A DNA stretch of 20,526 bases from Onstottus_B arcticum (lineage in GTDB: Bacteria; Acidobacteriota; Blastocatellia; UBA7656), in contig JBBPIE010000061.1 in the NCBI GenBank assembly GCA_038040485.1, positions 1 to 20,526 of the forward strand. Reading direction: 5' to 3'. A program made the translations under genes and the position numbers. The first letter of the stretch is position 1. Each line of letters begins with the position of its first letter. Under the pieces are notes generated by a model. The model worked only from the letters and a program-made list of their open reading frames with translations, searched no databases and was not told the DNA's origin. Positions 6,399 to 13,691 of the stretch are shown here, one piece after another.

Positions 6399-7793
6399 CT
6401 ACTTGTTAGCCGGCCGCGCTTGTTCTGCAGCCGGGGTTGAGGAGCGCCACGGTATCCTCTTGGAGATGTCATTGAAGATCACGAATCCCATCAGCAACAT
6501 CAGCATCACGAACCCGACCTGCATCATCCGCTCCTTGATTCGAAGCGTCAGCGGAAGCCCGAACACGCCCAGCACCGATTCGAGCAGGATCATGAAGATC
6601 AAGCCGCCATCCAGCACAGGTATCGGCAGCAGGTTGAAGATGCCAAGATTAAGCGAGAGGATGAACATCAACTCGAACACAGGTTCGGGTCCGCGTTGCG
6701 CCGCCTGGCCGACGATCGCTGCGATACCGACAGGTCCGGTAAACGTGTCACTAGCCGAGCGCTTGCCCGCGAACACTTGCGCAAGCGCAGTCTTTGTCAG
6801 GGAGAGGATTCTAAGGTTGGCGTTCACTGCGTACTTGAACGCGGAAACCGGCCCCAGCCGCTGGTTCACCATTTCGTATCCGACGATCTCCGGTGAGAAA
6901 CCGAGTCGCACGACGCCGTCGGTCGCGACCGGCGTAGCCTTGATATCCAGCCTCTCGCCACCGCGTTGTACAGTGAGTGTGACCGGCTGGTCGGCGCTGC
7001 TCTTGATCAGCCGAACGACCTCCAGTGTTCCATATCCGCTCTGCTCGACTCTATTGCCATTGATCGCGATGATTTGATCTCCAACTTGAAGCCCCGCCGC
7101 TTCCGCCGGCTCACCGGGCCTTACCTCTCGAATGACGAACTTCGTTTCTTCCGGTTTGAAGCCCGCGTAGCCTATCTTTTCCTGTTCGACCGGCCGGCCC
7201 TCGATGGGCAAGGTGAGCTGCCTGATCTCATCACCTCGCTTAACCGCGAGCGGGACGGTCTGATCCGGATTCACAGCTACTGTGTCTTCGATATCATGCC
7301 ATGTAGGGTTCTCACGCCCGTCGATGTTGACGATCAAGTCGCCCGGCTGTAGTCCAATTCGTTCAGCCGGCGAGTTAGGCTCGACTGCTCTGATAAGCGG
7401 AGGCCTGTCGAGATAGGCGGGGACCTCGTGGTGCATCATCGCCATCACGGTCGGAATCGCAAGCGCGGTTAGAATATTCATCGCGGGGCCGGCGAAAGCT
7501 ACGCAGAGCCTTTGCCATTTCGGCTTCGACGTGAACTCATCCGGCGCGCCGGTTAGCTGTTCGTCGAGGTTCTCACCTGCCATCTTGACGTACCCGCCAA
7601 GCGGAATCAGGCTGATGCGATAATCGGTGTCGCCTTTCTTGACCCCCCAGAGGCGCTTCCCAAAACCCACACTGAAAACGTCGACTCGAATGCCGAAAAA
7701 CTTTGCAACGATGAAATGGCCGAACTCGTGGATAACGATCATCGCGCCGAGAACAACTATGAATACCAGTGCCGAGAATAAGAACGTGCCCAA
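6399..7793 (-). CDS. rseP: RseP-type site-2 intramembrane protease
   Basis: This 464-aa membrane metalloprotease of family M50 has the zinc motif HEFGH at residues 22-26 in the first membrane helix. It also has GGYVKM (66-71), two tandem PDZ domains (about 130-200 and 215-290, each with a GLQPGD or GLQVGD loop), and NLLPIPVLDGG (387-397), where D395 is the third zinc ligand. C-terminal transmembrane helices complete the fold. RseP enzymes cut membrane-bound anti-sigma factors within the bilayer after a first periplasmic cut; they also clear signal peptides. The start is TTG at 7793-7791, with AGGAGA (complement of 7799-7804) just upstream and no ATG alternative. The C-terminal tail after residue 445 is short and basic. 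In many Acidobacteria dxr and rseP are neighbours, as here, though a terminator separates them. Confidence 0.95.
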   Translation of the reverse strand: MGTFLFSALVFIVVLGAMIVIHEFGHFIVAKFFGIRVDVFSVGFGKRLWGVKKGDTDYRISLIPLGGYVKMAGENLDEQLTGAPDEFTSKPKWQRLCVAFAGPAMNILTALAIPTVMAMMHHEVPAYLDRPPLIRAVEPNSPAERIGLQPGDLIVNIDGRENPTWHDIEDTVAVNPDQTVPLAVKRGDEIRQLTLPIEGRPVEQEKIGYAGFKPEETKFVIREVRPGEPAEAAGLQVGDQIIAINGNRVEQSGYGTLEVVRLIKSSADQPVTLTVQRGGERLDIKATPVATDGVVRLGFSPEIVGYEMVNQRLGPVSAFKYAVNANLRILSLTKTALAQVFAGKRSASDTFTGPVGIAAIVGQAAQRGPEPVFELMFILSLNLGIFNLLPIPVLDGGLIFMILLESVLGVFGLPLTLRIKERMMQVGFVMLMLLMGFVIFNDISKRIPWRSSTPAAEQARPANK

Positions 7794-7835
7794 TTGAATC
7801 TCCTTTTGATGCCTCGGAAACCGCTAAAACTTCGG

Positions 7836-7864
7836 ATTAGAACGCTCGCCCCCGCTGCCTTCAA
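7836..7864 (-). promoter_or_regulatory. Putative rseP promoter
   Basis: On the minus strand TTGAAG (complement of 7859-7864) precedes TCTAAT (complement of 7836-7841) with an ideal 17-bp spacer. The predicted start near 7829 gives a leader of about 36 nt. Confidence 0.5.
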
Positions 7865-8120
7865 ACGCCTTTCAAGTGTACCCCCGCGCTGGTTGAGTGT
7901 CTACCAGCGTGGCGCTAGGGTAATGCCCTACTCTTGGTTTGTCCTTTGGTGTCTTAGTCCGTGTTGAGGTCTTCACGTAGCGCCGTCCCAGTGCACCCCA
8001 ATCAATTCAATTTTGTCTTGAAACGACTGTACCCAGGAGAATCACGAGGACTTTCAATGACACGACAACGATAACAAAACGATGTGTCGGTGAGGTGATC
8101 TGAGGGATTGGATGATCGGA
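7865..8120. other. Non-coding spacer between dxr and rseP
   Basis: No convincing gene is visible. Small palindromes are present: CGCTGGT...ACCAGCG around 7887-7909 and TAGGG...CCCTA at 7916-7930. They lie upstream of the rseP promoter and could be operator-like, but no regulator is identifiable. Confidence 0.35.
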
Positions 8121-8122
8121 CT

Positions 8123-8155
8123 AAAAAGGGCGGCCCGCTTTGGCTGCCCTTTTTT
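8123..8155 (-). terminator. Intrinsic terminator of dxr
   Basis: AAAAAGGGCGGCC pairs with GGCTGCCCTTTTT (one G-U pair) around a short loop, and on the minus strand the stem is followed by TTTTTAG. It lies about 80 bp past the dxr stop, so it ends dxr transcription. The plus-strand U-tract is even better, so it is potentially bidirectional. Confidence 0.8.
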
Positions 8156-8235
8156 TCTTTGCTTCGCGCCGTGCAGACACTTGTCCGCGCCTGAATGAGC
8201 AAGACCCACAGGCTGAAGCCAGCGCCACGGTTTGG

Positions 8236-9420
8236 TTAACTTCCGACCATCGACGCCTGCCCAGCTATCACCGTCTCCGCGCGTGCGCGAGCCCAGCGGT
8301 CAGCTTCCAGGACTGCCTCGATGCTCGAACACGGCTTAGTAGCGTGGCCGTTCATTGTCTCGGAGATAACGCGCGGAATTTCCATAAATTTGATGCGCCG
8401 GTCGAGGAACGAGGCAACCGCGACTTCGTTGGCAGCGCTCATCGCGGCAGGCATCGTTCCGCCTTCGCGCATAGCTTCATAGGCGAGTCCGAGGCACGGA
8501 AAGCGTTCGAGATCGGGCTCGAAGAATTCGAGCTTCGAAAGCTTGTCTAGCGAAAGCGCCGGCAGGTCCGTCGGAAGCCGCTCGGGATAGGTAAGCGCGT
8601 ACTGGATCATCAACCGCATATCGGTCACGCCCAACTGCGCGATGATTGAGCCGTCGACCATCTCGATCATTGAATGAACTATCGACTGCGGATGCACCGC
8701 GACTGAAATTCGATCGGCGGCGAAGCCAAACAGCCAGCCTGCTTCGATCACTTCGAGACCCTTGTTCATCAACGTCGCCGAGTCGATCGTGATCTTGGAG
8801 CCCATCTGCCACGTCGGATGCGCGAGTGCTTCTTCGACTGAAGCTTCGCGCATCAGATCGAGCGGCGTTTGCCGGAACGGGCCTCCCGACGCAGTCAGGA
8901 TCAATCGCTTTACTTCAGAAAGGTGCTCGCCTCTCATGCACTGATGAAGCGCGTTGTGTTCGCTGTCGACCGGCAAGAGCTCGGCGCCCGAGTCTCGCGC
9001 TGCTTGCGTCATCAGCTCGCCAGCCATCACCAGCGTCTCTTTGTTCGCCAGACACACCCGGCGTCCGAGCGAGAGCGCTTTGTAGGTTGGAAGAAACCCG
9101 ACCGCGCCAACTGTAGCGGAAACGACCGTGTCGACGCCTTCAAGACTTGCGACGGCCACAAGCCCTTCCTCGCCGAACGCGATCTCCGGCAACGGCGCGA
9201 CGCTCGCAGCTCGGAGCTTCTCACTCAGCTCGCTTACATCGCGCTCGTTCGCTACGGAGACCAGCCGCGGCCGAAAGCGGGATATTTGCCGGGTCAGGCC
9301 TTCGAGGTCGCGCCCGGCGGCGAGCGCGCTAACTGTAAACCTGCCGGAAAGTGACTCGACTACTGAGAGGGTGCTTTGACCGATCGAGCCAGTCGAGCCA
9401 AGTATGCTGATGCTTGTCAT
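8236..9420 (-). CDS. dxr: 1-deoxy-D-xylulose 5-phosphate reductoisomerase
   Basis: This 394-aa cytoplasmic enzyme catalyses the NADPH-dependent conversion of DXP to MEP, the committed step of the non-mevalonate isoprenoid pathway. Undecaprenyl phosphate needed for envelope glycans derives from it. The nucleotide-binding motif ILGSTGSIG sits at residues 6-14, LANKET at 124-129, the metal site VDSEH at 151-155, TASGGPFR at about 176-183 and the substrate-loop region HPTWQMGSKITIDSATLMNK at about 201-220, so it appears intact and full-length. The ATG at 9420 is preferred over the one at 9441, because the -10 box TAGAAT occupies 9445-9440 and the family usually starts just before the Rossmann strand. 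There is no Shine-Dalgarno. The gene is divergent from the ligase gene and ends at a strong terminator. Confidence 0.97.
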   Translation of the reverse strand: MTSISILGSTGSIGQSTLSVVESLSGRFTVSALAAGRDLEGLTRQISRFRPRLVSVANERDVSELSEKLRAASVAPLPEIAFGEEGLVAVASLEGVDTVVSATVGAVGFLPTYKALSLGRRVCLANKETLVMAGELMTQAARDSGAELLPVDSEHNALHQCMRGEHLSEVKRLILTASGGPFRQTPLDLMREASVEEALAHPTWQMGSKITIDSATLMNKGLEVIEAGWLFGFAADRISVAVHPQSIVHSMIEMVDGSIIAQLGVTDMRLMIQYALTYPERLPTDLPALSLDKLSKLEFFEPDLERFPCLGLAYEAMREGGTMPAAMSAANEVAVASFLDRRIKFMEIPRVISETMNGHATKPCSSIEAVLEADRWARARAETVIAGQASMVGS

Positions 9421-9439
9421 AGCTTGCGTGGCGAGCCGC

Positions 9440-9469
9440 ATTCTAGCACGCGGTGACTGGAGTCATCAA
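9440..9469 (-). promoter_or_regulatory. dxr promoter with extended -10
   Basis: On the minus strand TTGATG (complement of 9464-9469), an 18-bp spacer and TGC-TAGAAT (ending at 9440) form a sigma-70-like promoter. The start near 9433 leaves about 13 nt before the ATG. Confidence 0.6.
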
Positions 9470-9481
9470 AGAATCGACTCC

Positions 9482-9489
9482 GACTTGCG
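9482..9489. repeat. Left target-site duplication of the MITE
   Basis: GACTTGCG directly abuts the left terminal inverted repeat. An identical 8-mer abuts the right end at 9646-9653. Confidence 0.75.
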
Positions 9490-9645
9490 GGTAGTGTCCT
9501 AAAGTTGTGTTGCTCGTTTGTCGGCGAATCGACCAACCGCCAAGACGCCAAGAGCGCCAAGATTCTCAACGGATTCTTGGTCTGAGCTTGGCGTTCTTGG
9601 CGTCTTGGCGGTTTTCCAATCGAGCAACGCAAGTAGGACACTACC
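9490..9645. mobile_element. 156-bp MITE-like palindromic element
   Basis: The ends are perfect 12-bp inverted repeats, GGTAGTGTCCTA (9490-9501) and TAGGACACTACC (9634-9645). Further in, TTGTGTTGCTCG and CGAGCAACGCAA also pair with one wobble. A central hairpin has 25-bp arms (9537-9561 and 9587-9611) built from 9-bp CGCCAAGAn units, with a single G-U mismatch. It is flanked by the 8-bp direct repeat GACTTGCG. No ORF is inside, so it would need a transposase supplied elsewhere. An 8-bp duplication is usual for IS256, IS66, ISL3 or ISAs1 families; I cannot assign the family from the ends. Confidence 0.8.
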
Positions 9646-9653
9646 GACTTGCG
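9646..9653. repeat. Right target-site duplication of the MITE
   Basis: GACTTGCG, identical to 9482-9489, directly follows the right terminal inverted repeat. Confidence 0.75.
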
Positions 9654-9656
9654 CGC

Positions 9657-9688
9657 TTGCCGACGTGCGCGAAAAAAGGATATAGAAT
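9657..9688 (+). promoter_or_regulatory. Putative promoter of the O-antigen ligase-like gene
   Basis: TTGCCG (9657-9662) is followed after 18 bp by TATAGA (9681-9686), overlapping TAGAAT at 9683-9688. It begins 4 bp after the right MITE duplication and predicts a leader of about 40 nt to the ATG at 9734. Confidence 0.4.
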
Positions 9689-9733
9689 CACCGCGCTTTG
9701 CAGCTTGCTTGGCGCACCTCACAATCGCCTCCT

Positions 9734-12082
9734 ATGAATACACCAGCAAGCGAAGCAGCCTCGAACATTAAGGTGCAAGGACGAGCCGGCACGGTCGCGT
9801 ACTGGTTGACGATCTCGCTGATCGTCGCCGTTCCCTGCGCCTTCAGCACCGCCGTCCACAGGATGTATTCGTTGCCAAAGTTCGCTTTGCTGGTGACAGG
9901 TGCGGCGGCGCTCCTGCCGTTGCTGTTATGGATCGCCAGTTGTTCGCGCCAGCGCGGCGAATCACGGAAACTTCTGGCGTCGAGGCACGTGCTTCTGGTC
10001 TCTTTGTTTTTGATCGTCATTTCAGTCTCAACCTTTCTTGGCGCGTCTCCGATCGCCGAACTCTTTGGAAGCTCATACAACCAGATGGGCTTGATCACAT
10101 ACATCTGCTTTTTTGTCGTCTTTGCGACTCTCATCGTAGTGATCGGCAAGAGCGAAAAACGATTTCGCTGGACGCTCTGGGCTATGACTTTGACGGGGCT
10201 GGCGATTGCAACTTACGGTTATGTGCAGTTCTTCGGGCGCGACCCTTTTGTTCCGTCTCGGCTCTATACCTTTGAGTCGGCGGGCGGACCTGTCTTAAGG
10301 ATCATTGGCACACTGGGTCACTCAAATTATCTGGGAAACTTCCTGTTGTACGTCGCTCCACTAGCTGCGGGACTTGGCCTGAATTCGCGCGGAAGTGCGC
10401 GCCGCGTCGGGCTTGCAACGGCGATTCTTTCGGCGGCCGCAATCGTTTTTAGCGGGACTCGTGGCGCCTGGCTGGGTCTGGTCGCGGGTCTACTGACGTT
10501 TGTCTTGCTCGCGAGATCATGGAGTAAGGGCGCCTCGCTCTTCAAGCGTCGCGCAGCTGTCCGCTGGGCGGTTCCGACGTTCATCGTCATCTTGTTTTTC
10601 TCCGCCCTTATCGCCATCAATCCTGCGTCACGGAACATAGTCCAAAGGGCAGGTCTCCTTGTTAACGAAAAAACCGGGTCTGGCCGCACTCTGCTGTGGC
10701 GCGACTCGATGAAGATGCTTGCTCAGAATCCACTGGTGGGCTGCGGCCCCGAAGGTTTTCGAAAGGCTTTCTTGCCCTACAAGTCGATTGAACTTGGGCG
10801 TCTTGCACCCGGAACTAACAACGAAAGCTCACATAGTTCTTACATCGACGCGGCTCTCTCTTATGGTTTGATAGGTGCAGTCCTCTATGTTGCGGTCATT
10901 GCATCATCCTTCAAGATGTTGATGCGAGCGCGCAAGCGGGCAAAAGACGCAGGGTCTAGAACGATCACCGTCTCAATGATCTCGTCGATGGCAGCAGTCG
11001 TTGTCCACAACCTGTTCATTTTCGATCAGATCTCCACCGGGCTCTATTTCTTCGTGTTTGCCGCATTGGCTCAATCGTCCAGTCACCTGGTTACCAGCGG
11101 CACAGCCGGCGAAACTGAGCGAACGGGCGCGCCCGTCAGCGCCGAAGCCGGGCTGGACGTCACGCACCGCCGGATTTTCGCACTTCGTCCGGGGGCACTG
11201 TTTACCGGGGCAGCCTGCGCGTTGTTTGTCGCAGCGGCGTGGTATTCAATCTCAATAGTTCGGGCGGATGTTGAAATCAACAAAACCATCGCGGCCGCGA
11301 CGACCGGCGACATGAGCGAAGTATTGAGGCATGGCAATCGTGCGATCAGCTACCCCGACCCATCTGACGACTATCGCTTCCTCTTTGCTCGGGCGCTTGC
11401 CCTTTGCGGAGACAATCTACCGATAGCCGATCCTGTTGCTGGCGCGGAGTCGGACGAGAAGCGTGGCCAGACAAGCGCGGAGCGCAAACTCGCGTTCACG
11501 CTTGCAATTTCTCATGCGGAGGCGTCGCTAACACGCACACTTACACCGGACGCCAACTATGTGCTGCTCGCATATCTTGCGTTGCGTCTTGGTGACCGGG
11601 AAAAACTCTTTGGATATGCAAGCAAGGCTGTTGAAGCGGGCCCAAATTTCTCGAACGCTCACTGGTTGTTGGCGGAAGCGCATCTCGCCCGCGGCGAACA
11701 CGAGCTAGCCGCGCGGGAAGCGCAGCTTGCCTTAAACGTGAATCCCAATTCCGGCGAAGCACGATCAGCATTCAAGAGGGCTCGAAGCATACCCGATGCG
11801 ACCGACGACCCCGAGGAGCTGATCGCGTATGCCAAGACCTTGGCAAGAGACGGGAAGTCTAATAAGGCTCGGCGAATATTGCTTCGCGCCATAGACAAGT
11901 CGGGAGGCCCTTGCCCGAATTGTCATGCCGCGCTCGCCGTGCTGTACGAAGAGGCCAGCCTTTACGGCAAGGCAATCGCTGAATGGGAGGCTTACGCGCG
12001 CGAGGCACCCGAGCGAGCTTCGGAAGAGAAGACGATCTTGCGGATCGAGAGGCTCCAACGTGAAGCAGCTTCAAAGCGCTAG
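9734..12082 (+). CDS. O-antigen ligase-like (Wzy_C) membrane protein with TPRs
   Basis: This 782-aa polytopic inner-membrane protein (numbered from ATG 9734) has about 10-12 hydrophobic segments between residues 20 and 450. They include GTLGHSNYLGNFL (192-204), FSGTRGAWLGL (239-249) and the long periplasmic loop GSGRTLLWRDSMKML...NNESSHSSYIDAALSYGL (about 315-379) typical of the Wzy_C/WaaL family. Another hydrophobic segment at about 488-508 leads into a periplasmic C-terminal half with alpha-helical TPR-like repeats (about 535-770). Family members transfer or polymerise lipid-linked glycans onto lipid A core, glycan or protein; the TPR extension suggests a scaffold. Specificity cannot be read. 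A TTG at 9698 would add 12 residues but lies within the leader; no Shine-Dalgarno precedes the ATG. Confidence 0.85.
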   Translation: MNTPASEAASNIKVQGRAGTVAYWLTISLIVAVPCAFSTAVHRMYSLPKFALLVTGAAALLPLLLWIASCSRQRGESRKLLASRHVLLVSLFLIVISVSTFLGASPIAELFGSSYNQMGLITYICFFVVFATLIVVIGKSEKRFRWTLWAMTLTGLAIATYGYVQFFGRDPFVPSRLYTFESAGGPVLRIIGTLGHSNYLGNFLLYVAPLAAGLGLNSRGSARRVGLATAILSAAAIVFSGTRGAWLGLVAGLLTFVLLARSWSKGASLFKRRAAVRWAVPTFIVILFFSALIAINPASRNIVQRAGLLVNEKTGSGRTLLWRDSMKMLAQNPLVGCGPEGFRKAFLPYKSIELGRLAPGTNNESSHSSYIDAALSYGLIGAVLYVAVIASSFKMLMRARKRAKDAGSRTITVSMISSMAAVVVHNLFIFDQISTGLYFFVFAALAQSSSHLVTSGTAGETERTGAPVSAEAGLDVTHRRIFALRPGALFTGAACALFVAAAWYSISIVRADVEINKTIAAATTGDMSEVLRHGNRAISYPDPSDDYRFLFARALALCGDNLPIADPVAGAESDEKRGQTSAERKLAFTLAISHAEASLTRTLTPDANYVLLAYLALRLGDREKLFGYASKAVEAGPNFSNAHWLLAEAHLARGEHELAAREAQLALNVNPNSGEARSAFKRARSIPDATDDPEELIAYAKTLARDGKSNKARRILLRAIDKSGGPCPNCHAALAVLYEEASLYGKAIAEWEAYAREAPERASEEKTILRIERLQREAASKR

Positions 12083-12216
12083 GCACTACTGACGACCGGC
12101 TGATCGGGGGTTACTAACGATTCAACAGCAGCCATCAGTTGGTCGCGTCAGTCTTATGACACAACGAACAAGCTGTCCCTCCGGGTCCAATTCCGCATTC
12201 TTCATCAATCCAAAAA

Positions 12217-12244
12217 AAGGGCTGGCCAAACAAGGCCAGCCCTT
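12217..12244 (-). terminator. Strong intrinsic terminator
   Basis: AAGGGCTGGCC (12217-12227) and GGCCAGCCCTT (12234-12244) form a perfect 11-bp stem with a 6-nt loop. On the minus strand it is followed by a run of T, so it ends the secreted-protein gene that stops at 12270. In the plus direction the tract CCTTCCTTT is weaker, but may also help end the ligase transcript. Confidence 0.85.
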
Positions 12245-12269
12245 CCTTTGCTAAGCGTAAGCAGCTTTG

Positions 12270-13328
12270 TCACGGACAAGCGCAGCTGTTGTTGTCGATG
12301 TTTGTGTCCGTGATCTTATAGGCCACAATCGAGAGGCCACTCTGCTTCTTTATCGTTGCCGTGCCGGTGCGAGTGGAGGTGTTCACCGAGACGGTATTGA
12401 AGTTAGGGTTGAAGTTGTGCGTCAACGTGATGGTCGAACCATTCGTCGTTACCGTGCCAATTCCACTTGTTGTGAACCCCGTGCTGCATTGTCTGGTGAA
12501 GTACGCTCCAGTGACAGAGTTGAATTCGATGAAGTCATTCTTCACGGTGTCCTGCACACAGAAGTTGAAAGCCCCACCGCAGACTGAGATATCGTCGACA
12601 TGCCAGCCCGTCGTGGAGTTCGCGATGTTATCGACCGAATCGAACCGGAAGCGCAACCTCACCGAGGCCGCTGCACCTACCTGGGTCGTGACATTGAGTC
12701 CTTTGTTGTGCCACTGGTTGTCGTTGATCAGATCGGCTTTCGACGCGATCTGCGTCCACGTTGTCCCGTTGTCGGTCGAGATGTCAACGAAGGTCGAGTC
12801 GAATCCTCCACCTTCTACAAACAACAGGTAGTTGAAGTTCAACGTGAATGGCGCGAAGCTCCCTGCCAGACTGATCGGCGGAGAAATCAGGTTCGAAGCA
12901 GTTCTCGCGCCGGTGTTGTAGTTACAGGTCCCATCCTGACCAAAGTAGAAAGTATATGGCGTGGTGTGACCGGCTAGATTGGCGCGGCATACACCGTTTA
13001 CAGCGTGCCACAAGACCAACGGCGTTCCGAATACCGGCTGCACGGTGAATCCCTGAATTGCGCCACCACCGAAGTCAAACGTCGAACAAGCTTGAGTTCC
13101 GGGATCGGCCAATGAACGGACAGGTCGCTTAACTTCGGGCTCCGGCACGCCCTCGGTTGGAGCAAAGCGCTCTTGCTTTTGAGCCTTCTCCTCAGATTGT
13201 CCAGCGACATCCGCTTGGGTACTCCGGCCAGGCAGACCGCTCGACAGAATTACCCAACCTAGCATTCCAATGAACGCCATCTCCAAACCAACGAGCACGA
13301 GACGGCGGGTTACGACCCTGTTGAGCAT
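12270..13328 (-). CDS. Secreted/anchored beta-rich protein
   Basis: This 352-aa exported protein has a basic start and a hydrophobic segment (residues 10-30, LVLVGLEMAFIGMLGWVILS) acting as signal or anchor, then a charged linker to about residue 75. The middle (about 78-255) is a Gly/Asn/Thr-rich beta sandwich ending SVRLRFRFDSVDN...STTGWHVDDISVCGG. This resembles MAM-like or choice-of-anchor lectin-like modules in which VDDI is a typical final strand. The last ~95 residues form a second module with FCVQDTVKNDFIEFNS...ITDTNIDNNSCACP. Several cysteines suggest disulphides outside the cytoplasm. ATG 13328 has GGAG nine nt upstream. Role unknown: adhesion or surface binding is an inference. It has its own terminator and lies opposite to its neighbours. 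Confidence 0.8.
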   Translation of the reverse strand: MLNRVVTRRLVLVGLEMAFIGMLGWVILSSGLPGRSTQADVAGQSEEKAQKQERFAPTEGVPEPEVKRPVRSLADPGTQACSTFDFGGGAIQGFTVQPVFGTPLVLWHAVNGVCRANLAGHTTPYTFYFGQDGTCNYNTGARTASNLISPPISLAGSFAPFTLNFNYLLFVEGGGFDSTFVDISTDNGTTWTQIASKADLINDNQWHNKGLNVTTQVGAAASVRLRFRFDSVDNIANSTTGWHVDDISVCGGAFNFCVQDTVKNDFIEFNSVTGAYFTRQCSTGFTTSGIGTVTTNGSTITLTHNFNPNFNTVSVNTSTRTGTATIKKQSGLSIVAYKITDTNIDNNSCACP

Positions 13329-13657
13329 AACTTGTTCTCCTTTACGGTACTTTCGAGTCGCGGCAAACGCCGTGCTTCAGCGTCATAGTTGATGCCGGAC
13401 CTTGATGATGCCAAAACAATCATGGATTCGAGGTGCTCACCATTCGATAAACCCTCGCACTAGCGTCGGTTGAGCCAAGAGTCATAGAAGCGCCTCAGAA
13501 GGGGGAAAACGCCCAACTCTCGCCCGCCGACGGCGGAACATTACTCTGTCGAAATAGCGGTTGTCAACGCCCCAACCTAATAGTTGCACCACCGCTTTCT
13601 CTCGCTGGCGCACGAACTTCGAGTATCCTGTTCCGAACGTCCTGCGACCGTGGCGGA
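13329..13657. other. Non-coding divergent spacer
   Basis: This interval separates the divergent secreted-protein and heptosyltransferase genes. I see no gene. It carries one copy of a two-part dispersed repeat (13427-13472) and, at its right end, the extended -10 promoter of the heptosyltransferase gene. An upstream extension of that ORF back to 13584 is not supported. Confidence 0.5.
13427..13472 (+). repeat. Dispersed intergenic repeat, copy 1
   Basis: TTCGAGGTGCTCACC (13427-13441) and TAGCGTCGGTTG (13461-13472), 19 bp apart, recur exactly and in the same order at 18743-18793, with a 24-bp gap. Confidence 0.55.
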
Positions 13658-13666
13658 TGCTATAAT
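13658..13666 (+). promoter_or_regulatory. Extended -10 promoter of the waaC-like operon
   Basis: TGC-TATAAT is a perfect extended -10, 25 nt before ATG 13692. I find no clear -35, as expected for extended -10 promoters. It supports the shorter coding start. Confidence 0.6.
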
Positions 13667-13691
13667 CGGAACCGGACGCGATCATCTCCGA

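Noticed and set aside
6310..7077. 255-codon plus-strand ORF opposite rseP
   Set aside because: Ser/Thr/Pro/Ile-rich shadow of the rseP coding strand, no ribosome binding site.
8002..8202. 66-codon minus-strand ORF before rseP
   Set aside because: It runs through the dxr terminator stem and has no supporting start signal.
9537..9611. Intrinsic terminator of dxr or ligase
   Set aside because: It lies upstream of both genes, has no usable U-tract, and is explained as the core of the MITE.
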